Shown here: piece by piece, positions 26,232 through 34,096 of the stretch
How the letters are laid out: each line of letters opens with the position of its first letter
How positions within the stretch are numbered: position 1 is the stretch's first letter
Origin: Granulicella arctica
Lineage (GTDB): Bacteria; Acidobacteriota; Terriglobia; Terriglobales; Acidobacteriaceae
DNA length: 54,367 nucleotides
Reading direction: 5' to 3'
Assembly (NCBI RefSeq): GCF_025685605.1
Contig: NZ_JAGTUT010000007.1
Coordinates: 1 to 54,367, forward strand
Position numbers and translations under genes: made by a program
Notes under the pieces: generated by a model
What the model saw: only the letters and a program-made list of their open reading frames with translations
Database searches by the model: none
Told to the model about the DNA's origin: nothing

Positions 26232-26951
26232 TTAGAGAGGTAAAGCCCCATCTTCAGCAGCAGCAACGGCGGTTCGCAGGAGTTCCGGGCCGTTGTTTCG
26301 GACGTTGCCGACTTTGGGATTGGCTTCGAACATCTCCATTTCGTCGGAGTCGAGCGGTCGCAGCAGATCGACCGGGAGCTGTTCGGTTTGTTCCCTGTCC
26401 AGCCATGTGTCGTAGTCGCGAGGGTGGAGGATAACGGGCATCCTCGGATGGACCCGGCTCATTAGTTCATTTGCCTCAGTCGTCACGATAGCGAAAGACT
26501 GCAGCCAGTGCCCCTCTTTGTCTTTCCAGGCATCCCACAAGCCTGCAAGCGCAAATGTGCTTCCATTGCTCAGTTCGAAGGCATAGGGCTGCTTAGGCGG
26601 CTTGCCTTCTTTTGGCCATTCGTAAAAGCTGGAAACTGGCACAAGGCAGCGACGCTTCTTAAAAGGTTCTCGCCACGTTGGAGCCGTGGTAATCGTTTCC
26701 GAACGCGCATTGATCGTAGACAGGCCTTTGATGTCCTTAAGATCCTTCGTGAAAAATGGCACCAGACCCCAACGAGCGAGAATCAACTCTCGGTCGCCCG
26801 TTTCTCGACTCTGCCGAACAATTGGCTGATGGGTCGTCGGCGCTACGTTATAGTCAGCATCCGGCATTGGAAGCTCAGGCGGGTTGAGCCGCGCCCGAAA
26901 ATGCTCCGCCAGTTTCTGCTTATCGCCTTTACGAACATAACGGCCACACAT
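26232..26951 (-). CDS. SOS response-associated peptidase, HMCES/YedK family
   Basis: 239 residues. The catalytic Cys2 follows Met1 (MCGRYVRKGDK). The family motifs are INARSETI, CLVPVSSFYEWPKEGKPPKQPY and HPRMPVILHPRDYDTWL. These proteins form a stable thiazolidine link with abasic sites in single-stranded DNA through Cys2, protecting stalled forks. It is the first gene upstream of umuD and umuC on the same strand, so the three are a DNA-damage set. The 135-bp gap before umuD contains a separate promoter candidate. Confidence 0.95.
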   Translation of the reverse strand: MCGRYVRKGDKQKLAEHFRARLNPPELPMPDADYNVAPTTHQPIVRQSRETGDRELILARWGLVPFFTKDLKDIKGLSTINARSETITTAPTWREPFKKRRCLVPVSSFYEWPKEGKPPKQPYAFELSNGSTFALAGLWDAWKDKEGHWLQSFAIVTTEANELMSRVHPRMPVILHPRDYDTWLDREQTEQLPVDLLRPLDSDEMEMFEANPKVGNVRNNGPELLRTAVAAAEDGALPL

Positions 26952-27014
26952 GATTTCAAATCTCCAGCTTTAGGGTAAGCGAGAGTGGGCTCCGTGTATG
27001 GAGCCATTCAGCCT

Positions 27015-27028
27015 GCTAGTGCTCTAGC
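27015..27028. promoter_or_regulatory. Backbone palindrome, copy 1
   Basis: GCTAG-TGCT-CTAGC. Perfect 5-bp inverted repeat with a 4-base centre, at the start of the leader region of the ssb-parB unit. Near-identical copies are at 29604 and 32033. Confidence 0.5.
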
Positions 27029-27137
27029 CACTTGAACCTTCGGAACGGGGAAGGGCGGTTCCCTTCCCCAGCTCCCAGCCAGGACCGGCAAGAACGACCG
27101 CCCCTGTCTCGGAGACTCCCCATCCCAACGGGGACAC

Positions 27138-27384
27138 CCCGTAACGCCCCCAAGCAAGTTGAGCGCGTACCGCGCGATGCGGAGACCAGGCCTTCCTGAG
27201 GGACTCCGTCCCTGGCGCGCGCAAGAGCCACCTTTATCTTCCGCGCTGCGCTTGTGCAGACCGGGCGAACTACCGCCCGCCCTTCGGGAAAGGAATCCGG
27301 CTCTTGCACTTGCCGCCCCTGCTGGCGTGGGCCAGGGCCAAGGCGTGTCTGTGAGAACAGCCACAGCCCAACCATTCAAATGCA
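27138..27384. repeat. 247-bp direct repeat with nested inverted repeats, copy 1
   Basis: The block appears identical base for base to 29679-29925. It contains the hairpin AGGGAC/GTCCCT (27199-27213), the hairpin CGGGCG/CGCCCG (27262-27279), and long-range arms GCAAGAGCC (27221-27229) and GGCTCTTGC (27299-27307) that enclose the second hairpin. The sequence to the left is also similar in both copies but has diverged. The copy lies in the leader of ssb. Open frames across it read like chance translations of GC-rich DNA. A structured RNA, a regulatory leader or a recombination product are all possible. Confidence 0.85.
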
Positions 27385-27398
27385 AGAACAACCTAAAC

Positions 27399-27414
27399 GG
27401 CTAACAGCTTAGCC
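27399..27414. promoter_or_regulatory. Backbone palindrome variant, just upstream of ssb
   Basis: GGCTAA-CAGC-TTAGCC, a perfect 6-bp inverted repeat with a 4-base centre, 31 bp before the ssb start. It has the same layout as GCTAG-N4-CTAGC with one base changed in each arm. Confidence 0.45.
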
Positions 27415-27445
27415 ACCTAACCATTGAGCAACACAGGAGAACACC

Positions 27446-27799
27446 ATGATCAACAACCTGAACCGTTCCGCATTAATGGGCTATCTCGGAGCCGACGCCA
27501 AACAGGCCGCCAGCACCGCGCCCGTCACTTTCTCGATTGCCGTCTCTTCACATTGGACGGACAACTCGGGCGACCGGCAGACCCGCACCGATTGGCAGAA
27601 CATCGTTGTCTTCGGCAATCTCCGCAAGTACGCAGAAAAGCTCAGAAAGGGAGACCGCGTGTACGTCGAGGCCGAGGCTCGGAACAACAACTACGAACGC
27701 AAGATCGGCACCGAGACCGTGAAGTTCTACGAAACCGAGTTCCTGGCCGCAGCCATTGAGCGGGTTGCTATCAGGACTGAGACCGACACGGACGAGTAA
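27446..27799 (+). CDS. ssb: Single-stranded DNA-binding protein
   Basis: 117 residues, one OB fold with no long acidic tail: NNLNRSALMGYLGADAKQ, FSIAVSSHWTDNSGDRQTRT, DWQNIVVFGNLRKYAEKLRK, then GDRVYVEAEARNNNYERK. It is shorter than chromosomal SSB (about 150-180 residues) and ends ETDTDE instead of the usual DDDIPF-like tip, as plasmid SSBs often do. It coats single strands during plasmid replication or transfer. ATG 27446 follows AGGAGAACACC. It is the first gene of the backbone unit with parB. Confidence 0.93.
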   Translation: MINNLNRSALMGYLGADAKQAASTAPVTFSIAVSSHWTDNSGDRQTRTDWQNIVVFGNLRKYAEKLRKGDRVYVEAEARNNNYERKIGTETVKFYETEFLAAAIERVAIRTETDTDE

Positions 27800-27884
27800 G
27801 CAGCGCGAAGGCTTAGCGGGGCAGTGCAGGAACACTGCCCCCAATCATCCACGATGCATATACCCCAGTCAGGAGTGACAAGGC

Positions 27885-29432
27885 ATGCACACCGCAGCGA
27901 TTGCAGAATCAGGATACCGGAACCTCCCTCTTTCCATGCTGGACGAATCCAGCACCAATCCCCGTCGTACCTTCGAGCCGACCAAGCTGGTCGAGCTTGC
28001 CCAAAGCCTTACTATTCATGGCCTTATCCAGCCCATCACGGTGCGACCCAAGGGAGAACGCTTCGAAGTCGTCGCAGGTGCAAGACGATTCCGTGCCGCG
28101 CAGATCGCCGACTTGGCTGACGTGCCGACCCGCATCCTCGAACTTTCAGACGAGCAAACCATCGAAATTCAGATCGTTGAAAACGCACAGCGCCAGGACG
28201 TTCACCCCTACGAGGAAGCGACCGGCTATCAGCGGCTTCTAGACTTTCCCGGCTACGACGTGGCAGCCCTAGCTTCGAAGTGCGGCAAGAGCCAGAGCCA
28301 CATCTATGCGCGGCTTTCACTGCTACAACTCATTCCAGACGTAGCCGATGCCTTTCAGCAGGAACGCATCACCGCCAGTCACGCCAACCTGATTGCGCGA
28401 CTCACGCCGGAGCAGCAGGCCGAGGCATTCAAGAACTGTTTCCGCAAGGACTGGCAGGACAAGGAAGGTCATCTCCTACCCGCGAAGCATCTCGCCGCAT
28501 GGATCGACACCAATCTGTATTTAGCGCTGGCGGAGGCTCCCTTCCCTACCGACGACCCCACCTTGAACGCCGAGGCCGGGGCTTGCCTTACCTGCCCACG
28601 CCGCACCGGGTTCAACACACAACTCTTTGCGGATGTGGAGGCCGACCACTGCCTTGACGCCGCCTGCTACGGAAGCAAGGTCGCGGCAGTTATCGCACGA
28701 GAGATCGCTGCCAACCCTGGGTTAGTACAGATCAGCACCGAATGGAGGCCCGCCAACGAGCGTTCGGCAGGACAACTACTCCCCAATGACTACCGGCGCG
28801 TTCAGACCCCCAAGGAAGGCTCAGGCGAGGCCACACAGCCAGTGTGCTCCCATGCAACAACCGCCATCATCACGTACGGAGACAGCATCGGGAAGCGTCT
28901 GCCCATCTGCGCCGCTCAAGAATGTCCCGTTCACCGTCCAAGGCACACCGTTACCCCGGCGCCGGACTTCGAGCAGCGGCAGCAGGAGGCCCTATGCGAG
29001 CGCGAGGAACGGCAACAGCAGCGAGACAAGCGGGAGAAGGCTCTCCGCGCCCTCATCCTGCGCTTCCCTTCTACGGCGACCGAACAGCAGATGCGCTTTC
29101 TTCTGAAGGCGCTTGTAATCGGTGACTTAGAAAACTCACTTGAGCGGGTTGCAGCACGGCTGGATGACGATCAAACGGTCAACATGGCCTCAGATGACGT
29201 ATGTGCCGAGGTAATCGACTCCCTTATGCCGTCTTCCCTGATGGGCTTCCTTGCGGAACTGGCCCTCGGGAGTCACGTAGACGTTCCTCAACCCGAGGAG
29301 CGCGACCTTTTGAAGGAAGCACTTTCTCTTTTCACAGCTCCGAAACCCATTCTGCCCCTGTTGCCACCGAAGGCTACGAACAAGAGGGCATTGAAGATAC
29401 CGACGAAGAAATCCAGCAGACCGAAAGCGTAA
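27885..29432 (+). CDS. ParB/RepB/Spo0J family partition protein (large form)
   Basis: 515 residues. The ParB N-terminal CTPase domain is clear: STNPRRTFEPTKLVELAQSL, GLIQPITVRP, VVAGARRFRAAQIA and IQIVENAQRQDVHPYEEA. A helix-turn-helix follows (VAALASKCGKSQSHIYARLS). From about residue 220 the protein has a cysteine-containing segment (CLTCPRRTG, CLDAACYG, CSHATT, CAAQECPVH) that may bind metal. After it come a coiled, charged region and a basic tail. This long form with cysteines resembles plasmid ParB-like regulators. Here parA lies 1.7 kb downstream beyond ardC, not next to it. An AGGAG site precedes ATG 27885. Confidence 0.9.
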   Translation: MHTAAIAESGYRNLPLSMLDESSTNPRRTFEPTKLVELAQSLTIHGLIQPITVRPKGERFEVVAGARRFRAAQIADLADVPTRILELSDEQTIEIQIVENAQRQDVHPYEEATGYQRLLDFPGYDVAALASKCGKSQSHIYARLSLLQLIPDVADAFQQERITASHANLIARLTPEQQAEAFKNCFRKDWQDKEGHLLPAKHLAAWIDTNLYLALAEAPFPTDDPTLNAEAGACLTCPRRTGFNTQLFADVEADHCLDAACYGSKVAAVIAREIAANPGLVQISTEWRPANERSAGQLLPNDYRRVQTPKEGSGEATQPVCSHATTAIITYGDSIGKRLPICAAQECPVHRPRHTVTPAPDFEQRQQEALCEREERQQQRDKREKALRALILRFPSTATEQQMRFLLKALVIGDLENSLERVAARLDDDQTVNMASDDVCAEVIDSLMPSSLMGFLAELALGSHVDVPQPEERDLLKEALSLFTAPKPILPLLPPKATNKRALKIPTKKSSRPKA

Positions 29433-29603
29433 TCCGGTGTGGAGGCCGGGCTACCGGCTTCCACATTCCGTTCCCAGTGACGATCTCAACCCTCGAAACC
29501 AGCATCTCTGATCACGCATGTCCGGTTTGCTCTCTAATATCTGTTTAACGGAAGTAGTCATCTGGTGTGGTCTGCCGTGGTCAGCCATTTAGCCATCCAA
29601 ATT

Positions 29604-29618
29604 GCTAGTGTTCTAAGC
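29604..29618. promoter_or_regulatory. Backbone palindrome, copy 2 (one base longer)
   Basis: GCTAG-TGTT-CTAAGC. The first 12 bases are identical to the copy at 32033. It lies just upstream of the second 247-bp block, as copy 1 does for the first block. Confidence 0.45.
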
Positions 29619-29678
29619 ACTTGAACGGTCCGGACGGGAAGGGTAGTTCCTTTCCCCATCTCTATCCCAACGGAAATA

Positions 29679-29925
29679 CCCGTAACGCCCCCAAGCAAGT
29701 TGAGCGCGTACCGCGCGATGCGGAGACCAGGCCTTCCTGAGGGACTCCGTCCCTGGCGCGCGCAAGAGCCACCTTTATCTTCCGCGCTGCGCTTGTGCAG
29801 ACCGGGCGAACTACCGCCCGCCCTTCGGGAAAGGAATCCGGCTCTTGCACTTGCCGCCCCTGCTGGCGTGGGCCAGGGCCAAGGCGTGTCTGTGAGAACA
29901 GCCACAGCCCAACCATTCAAATGCA
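29679..29925. repeat. 247-bp direct repeat with nested inverted repeats, copy 2
   Basis: Appears identical to 27138-27384. It lies in the 622-bp gap between parB and ardC, in the leader of ardC. After it come a stretch rich in TTAG/CTAG (29941-29984) and a short leader. The preceding 75 bp resemble those before copy 1, including the palindrome and a GGGAAGG-containing stretch, but with substitutions. So the core is being kept or homogenised while the flank drifts. Confidence 0.85.
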
Positions 29926-30054
29926 GGGCATTAAGATGTAATAGCATCTTAGATTGCTAGACATTTAGATTGTTAGCGTGCTATCATTAAGCCATTGGTG
30001 GTGCAGGAACACCGCCCAACCCGCTCAGCCACACAACCCATGTCAGGAGACGAA

Positions 30055-31050
30055 ATGAAGAAGACAACTGCCGAACGGCCCAACGTTTACCAGATCGTTA
30101 CAGACCGCGTCATTGCCAGCCTGAAGGACGGCATCATTCCGTGGGAAAAGCCATGGAAAGCACCCACGTTCGACGGCGGCAACTTCCCTCGCAACTTCAC
30201 CACCGGCAAACCCTACAGAGGCGTGAACGTTTTCCTTCTCTGGGGCGCACGCTTCAGTTCCCCTTTTTGGTTGACCTTCAAGCAGGCGTTGGAGTTGGGC
30301 GGGAGCGTCCGCAAGGGTGAAAAGGGCTCGCAGATCGTCTTTTATAAACAGCTTCAAAACCGGAAAGACAAGTCAGACGATGCACCCGTCACAAAAAAGG
30401 GTAGCAAGGAAGACGACCGCGCTCCGTTCATCCTCACCTACTACACCGTCTTCAACGTAGAGCAATGCGACGGATTAACCATCCCGACCGTTGAACCGGC
30501 ACCCGTGCTACCGATCGACACCGATGAGACCTGCGAAGCGATTGTTAGCGCCTGGGCTGGCCGTCCGACCATTCGTACCGAGGTAGCCAGCGAAGGACGC
30601 GCTTACTATCGTCCCACCACGGATTCGGTCCACCTCCCCGCACGATTCCGTTTCATCAACACAGCCCACTACTACGCGACACTCTTCCATGAATTGGTGC
30701 ATAGCACCGGCCACGAAAGCCGTTTAGCCCGTAGCATCAGCAACCAATTTGGTGATGAGCTTTACAGCAAGGAGGAGTTGGTTGCAGAGACCGGAGCCGC
30801 TTTCCTTTGCGCCATCGCCGGAATCGCTACAAAGCACACCGAGCGGAACACCACTGCCTACATTCAGAACTGGATCAGCAAGCTTGAGCAGGACAACCGC
30901 TTGATCGTCCAGGCTGCAGCTAACGCCCAACGCGCCGTGGACCTTATCACCGGCCACAGCTTCGAAGGCCAGAACGCCGAGGAAGGGGAGGGAAGCGCCG
31001 AAGATACTGGCGCACCCTCTTTCCAACACTTTGAATTGTTAGCGGCCTAG
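30055..31050 (+). CDS. ardC: ArdC-like antirestriction protein (ssDNA-binding plus zincin)
   Basis: 331 residues. The N-terminal ArdC ssDNA-binding domain includes VYQIVTDRVIASLKDGIIPW, FPRNFTTGKPYRGVN and VRKGEKGSQIVFYKQ. The C-terminal zincin-like peptidase has HELVH at 212-216, a third ligand His in STGHESRL and the downstream ELVAETGAAF. ArdC proteins protect incoming plasmid DNA from restriction and accompany transfer. The start is ATG 30055 with AGGAGACGAA upstream; the 20 extra residues of the longer frame look unconserved. It lies in the backbone between parB and parA and is preceded by repeat copy 2. Confidence 0.92.
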   Translation: MKKTTAERPNVYQIVTDRVIASLKDGIIPWEKPWKAPTFDGGNFPRNFTTGKPYRGVNVFLLWGARFSSPFWLTFKQALELGGSVRKGEKGSQIVFYKQLQNRKDKSDDAPVTKKGSKEDDRAPFILTYYTVFNVEQCDGLTIPTVEPAPVLPIDTDETCEAIVSAWAGRPTIRTEVASEGRAYYRPTTDSVHLPARFRFINTAHYYATLFHELVHSTGHESRLARSISNQFGDELYSKEELVAETGAAFLCAIAGIATKHTERNTTAYIQNWISKLEQDNRLIVQAAANAQRAVDLITGHSFEGQNAEEGEGSAEDTGAPSFQHFELLAA

Positions 31051-31109
31051 ACCTCTAGTATGCTGATGCTCTAACCATCTACCCACCCAACAGGTTAGAA
31101 AGGCACACC

Positions 31110-31721
31110 ATGCATGTTGCTGTAGCCAGTTTCAAGGGAGGAGTCGGGAAGACCACGACGGCGATCCACATAGCCGCGTATCTCCAGACACTCGGCACTA
31201 CTTTACTTCTCGATGGAGATGGTACCCGCAACGCAACCGAATGGGCACAACGCGGCCAAGGCCTGCCGTATCGCATCGCTGACGTGCGTTCAGCGGTTAA
31301 ACTCGCACGAGAGTTTGAGCACACGGTGATCGACACCGGGCAGAGACCGAGCGATGCAGACTTGAAAGCCCTTGCTGAGGGTTGTGACCTACTCGTCATC
31401 CCCGCCGTTCCCGCCACGATGGACAGCGATGGGCTGCGGCAAACCATCGAAGCGCTTGCGGAGATGAAGGCCGACAATTACCGCGTCCTCATCACCAAGG
31501 CACCACCGCCACCGCAGGCCGAAGCGACAAATCTGCGTACCGCCTTGGAGAAAGCTGGGATTCCCGCCTTCAAGGTAAGCATTCCACTCTTAAAAGCGTT
31601 TGAGAAGGCAGCGGCGGCAGGCGTAATAGTCTCCGCAGTAGATGACCCACGCGCTGCGCGCGCCTGGGAAGCGTACGTCTCAACAGGAAAGGAAATCGTA
31701 GCGTATGGCCACACCCACTAA
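31110..31721 (+). CDS. parA: ParA-family partition ATPase
   Basis: 203 residues, a small deviant-Walker ATPase. The P-loop reads FKGGVGKTTTAIHIAAYL (KGGVGKTT at 9-16), Walker A' is in LLLDGDGTRNATEW, and Walker B is in FEHTVIDTG. It is the short type (like ParF) without an N-terminal DNA-binding domain, so its partner must bind the centromere. It overlaps the next gene by 17 bases. It drives plasmid segregation on the nucleoid. Confidence 0.93.
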   Translation: MHVAVASFKGGVGKTTTAIHIAAYLQTLGTTLLLDGDGTRNATEWAQRGQGLPYRIADVRSAVKLAREFEHTVIDTGQRPSDADLKALAEGCDLLVIPAVPATMDSDGLRQTIEALAEMKADNYRVLITKAPPPPQAEATNLRTALEKAGIPAFKVSIPLLKAFEKAAAAGVIVSAVDDPRAARAWEAYVSTGKEIVAYGHTH

Positions 31722-32037
31722 GACCACTGGTAGCCAGTTCGAAGGTCTACTCGCCCCTCGTAAACGTCCTCAGCCCGATGAAAGTGAGTCCACACCCATT
31801 GAAGCAAACGATACCGCTTCGAAGAGCCGACCGTCTGCTCCTAAGGGAGAAACAAAATCTTTGGCAAAGAGCAAGGATGATGCCTATCAGGGTAGGACCT
31901 TCTACGTCCGCAAGAAAACCTACGCTGAATGCGACTACATGCTGAAAACCAGCGATGATCCACGCGACATGTCTGACCTGGCAGAAGACCTATTGACGGC
32001 ATGGCTTGCTAAAGAGGCTAAGCGGTCAGCACGCTAG
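31705..32037 (+). CDS. Small partition partner of ParA (putative)
   Basis: 110 residues. The first about 60 are low-complexity and basic, and the C-terminal half (GRTFYVRKKTYAECDYMLKT, then DMSDLAEDLLTAWLAKEAKR) looks like a short strand and two helices, compatible with a ribbon-helix-helix dimer. ParF-type ATPases are usually followed by such a protein (ParG-like) that binds the centromere. The 17-base overlap with parA supports this. Its stop codon lies inside the palindrome at 32033-32046, which may be its own binding site. Confidence 0.65.
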   Translation: MATPTKTTGSQFEGLLAPRKRPQPDESESTPIEANDTASKSRPSAPKGETKSLAKSKDDAYQGRTFYVRKKTYAECDYMLKTSDDPRDMSDLAEDLLTAWLAKEAKRSAR

Positions 32038-32046
32038 TGTTCTAGC
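32033..32046. promoter_or_regulatory. Backbone palindrome, copy 3, upstream of repA
   Basis: GCTAG-TGTT-CTAGC, perfect inverted repeat, overlapping the stop of the small partition gene and 19 bp before the repA start. A weaker version (GCTAA-CGGT-CTAGA) follows repA at 33142-33155. Confidence 0.5.
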
Positions 32047-32064
32047 ATTTAGAAGTGAGGACCA

Positions 32065-33138
32065 ATGGAACGTCTTTCATCGATAGCCAGCAAGACCTTT
32101 GTTGACGATCTCCGAAGTGAACCAACGCCGTCACAGGGAACAGTTCAGGTCCCCAGCTCCACGAGCCTCGTGCCATCACCTCCGAAGAAGTTAGCAAAGG
32201 TCTCGAAAAAAGATGGCGCTAGAGACTATTCAGCAGAGCGTGAGGCTGCCCGTTTAAACACAAGCGACAGGGTGGCGGACCTCGCGGTATCAGGACGCGA
32301 CCAAACGCTCGGGGACGAATACATCAAGCTCGCCCAGGCAATGATTCTCTGCACCCTTCCGCATAGCGCTACAAAGGAGACCAAAATCACACGGCGCGCT
32401 CGTCTAGGCGACGGTACTACGCTTGCCGTTACCTTCTCTGCAACGGCGGACGGAATCGGTCTACCCCACGGAGCCGACCGCAAGCTGCTCTTTTGGCTCT
32501 TGGATCGTGCTATCCGCAATGACAGCCCTTTTGTTCCTTGGTCGAGTGCCGCAGAGTTTGGCCGAGAAATGGGTTTGGAGAAGGGTGGACGAACGAACAA
32601 GCAAATCAAGGAGCGTTTCTCCCGAATCGCGGGTTTGGTTATCAGCATTTCGCGGAAGGGAACTGAAGCAACCGCGCTCGATACATTCCCTGTGATCGCC
32701 CGCGCCTATCTTCCGAACTCCATTGCCGGCGACACCAAGCAAGCGAGCTTACCTGAAATGGGCGATCGCTTTGGAGTTCTCCTTCATGCTCCGCTCTTCC
32801 AAGACATCAAGAAGCACAACATCGTCATGCCCCGCCGCCTCTGGTTGGATTTGAAGGGGCCGACTCCTGTCCAGGATCTCGTTTTCTGGCTCTATTACCG
32901 TTGCTATGCGGCATCGAGCGAATCAATTATCCCCTGGGATGCTTTGAGTGATCAGTTTCCGCAAACCGACTCTAACCCGTATCGCATCCGCCAGCATCTT
33001 CGGAAAGCTATCAAGGTGCTCAAGATTCTCTGGCCCGCTGCTCAGGTAAAAGAAGACCCAAGGGGATTGTGGGTAGCAAAAGCCAGTGCGGGAATGCTTG
33101 ACGACGATGTGACCAAGAACCGCGTACGCAAGCTGTAG
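32065..33138 (+). CDS. repA: Plasmid replication initiator, RepA type
   Basis: 357 residues. A variable N-terminus (1-90) is followed by the plasmid RepA core: TLAVTFSATADGIGLPHGAD, RKLLFWLLDRAIRN, SAAEFGREMGLEKGGRTNKQ, IKERFSRIAGLVISI, then PRRLWLDLKGPTPVQDLVFW and a C-terminal winged-helix-like segment (FPQTDSNPYRIRQHLRKAIK). It should bind the iterons that start 33 bp after its stop and open the origin. A GAGG site precedes ATG 32065. A backbone palindrome just upstream suggests the same control as other backbone units. Confidence 0.88.
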   Translation: MERLSSIASKTFVDDLRSEPTPSQGTVQVPSSTSLVPSPPKKLAKVSKKDGARDYSAEREAARLNTSDRVADLAVSGRDQTLGDEYIKLAQAMILCTLPHSATKETKITRRARLGDGTTLAVTFSATADGIGLPHGADRKLLFWLLDRAIRNDSPFVPWSSAAEFGREMGLEKGGRTNKQIKERFSRIAGLVISISRKGTEATALDTFPVIARAYLPNSIAGDTKQASLPEMGDRFGVLLHAPLFQDIKKHNIVMPRRLWLDLKGPTPVQDLVFWLYYRCYAASSESIIPWDALSDQFPQTDSNPYRIRQHLRKAIKVLKILWPAAQVKEDPRGLWVAKASAGMLDDDVTKNRVRKL

Positions 33139-33170
33139 ATTGCTAACGGTCTAGAAGGCTAAGATTCTAT

Positions 33171-33696
33171 ATACGCGAAAGCCCACCTACGTTATATTCA
33201 AGCACCTCGCAGTCTTCTAGGCTTTTAGACGTTTAGAGTGCTGTATACGCCAAAGCCCACCCCATAGCTTTTTTGACACCTGTTTACGACTTTTTTTGCC
33301 CTCAATAATCCTTTCAACCTCTCTTCGAGTGCGGAAGGTGGGCTTCCGCGTATAGAGATACATATCCGCTAAGAGCTTCATCCAGCAAATAAGGGCATTT
33401 CAACCCCTAAAGGTGGGCTTCCGCGTATTTCTCGAAGAACAGGGCAAAGGCTAGGCTAGGTTTGTATACGCGAATGTGATGTCAGAAATGACAAGCCGAT
33501 CAAAGCGCAATGAGGTGGGCTTCCGCGTATGACCAATCAAGCAGTGGGCTTCCGCGTATGTCCGCAGGCTGTGGAGATTTCCACGGTCACAGGTGGGCCT
33601 CCGGGTAGTGCAATGTGGGCTTCCGAGTATGAGATTGTGGGCTTCCGAGTAGCGTAAAGTGGGCTTCCGCGTCGAAAACAGTGGGCTTCCGCGTCT
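33171..33696. repeat. Iteron array, probable vegetative origin (oriV)
   Basis: Consensus GTGGGCTTCCGCGTAT. Direct copies start at 33338, 33413, 33515, 33544, 33593, 33615, 33637, 33659 and 33681. Inverted copies are at 33171-33186 and 33245-33260, and a partial inverted copy is at 33466. The last five direct copies are spaced exactly 22 bp, two helical turns. An AT-rich T-tract segment at 33267-33310 could be the melting region. The array directly follows repA, the normal place for a RepA-dependent origin. I did not find a good DnaA box. No genes lie in 33139-33799. Confidence 0.88.
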
Positions 33697-33799
33697 CCCT
33701 ATATAAGGAAGCATGAGGTACATGAGATCAAAAGAATAAGAGGTCGCAGGAGTAGGGCCTGTGGCCCCTGCGGAAATGTTAAAAACTTTTCTATTGATA

Positions 33800-34096
33800 C
33801 TAAGAATCTTCACGTTTGAGGCCAGCAGGGAAGTCGGGCATTCTCAAAACGTCTTTAGAAGCCGGTGATGGCGAGGGGGTAAGTGACCTTGTGGACTGTG
33901 ACTCTTCAAAATCTTGCCTCAGATGCAAGTACTCCGCATAACACTCTGAACAAGACCCGACGTGAAGCAGTGCTGGATCGTTAGGGCTGATACGGTCCTC
34001 GGCCAGGGCCTGCAAAGTGTCCTCTTCTGGGCAGCCCTTTCTCTCTGGGTTAGGAAATGATTCCCGGAGGAAGTCCTTCATCAGCTCTCGATTCAC
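33800..34096 (-). CDS. Short zinc-binding anti-sigma factor
   Basis: 98 residues. The N-terminal helical part (MNRELMKDFLRESF) leads into a ZAS-like motif, LLHVGSCSECYAEYLHLRQD, with His-x3-Cys-x2-Cys. There is no membrane segment, and the proline/serine-rich tail is soluble, so it would act in the cytoplasm, possibly redox-sensitive. It overlaps the end of the upstream sigma gene by 47 bases, supporting a sigma/anti-sigma pair. Confidence 0.7.
   Translation of the reverse strand: MNRELMKDFLRESFPNPERKGCPEEDTLQALAEDRISPNDPALLHVGSCSECYAEYLHLRQDFEESQSTRSLTPSPSPASKDVLRMPDFPAGLKREDS

Noticed and set aside
27008..27391. Open frames of 119-127 codons on the minus strand across the 247-bp block, and matching ones at 29558-29947
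   Set aside because: They exist only because the block is GC-rich and repeated; composition is arginine/glycine/proline-heavy, frames differ in both flanks, and no family is recognised.
33338..33696. Regularly spaced short repeats suggesting a CRISPR array
   Set aside because: The repeats are 16 bp with gaps of only 6 bp in the regular part and irregular spacing elsewhere, follow repA, and no cas genes are present; iterons explain them.
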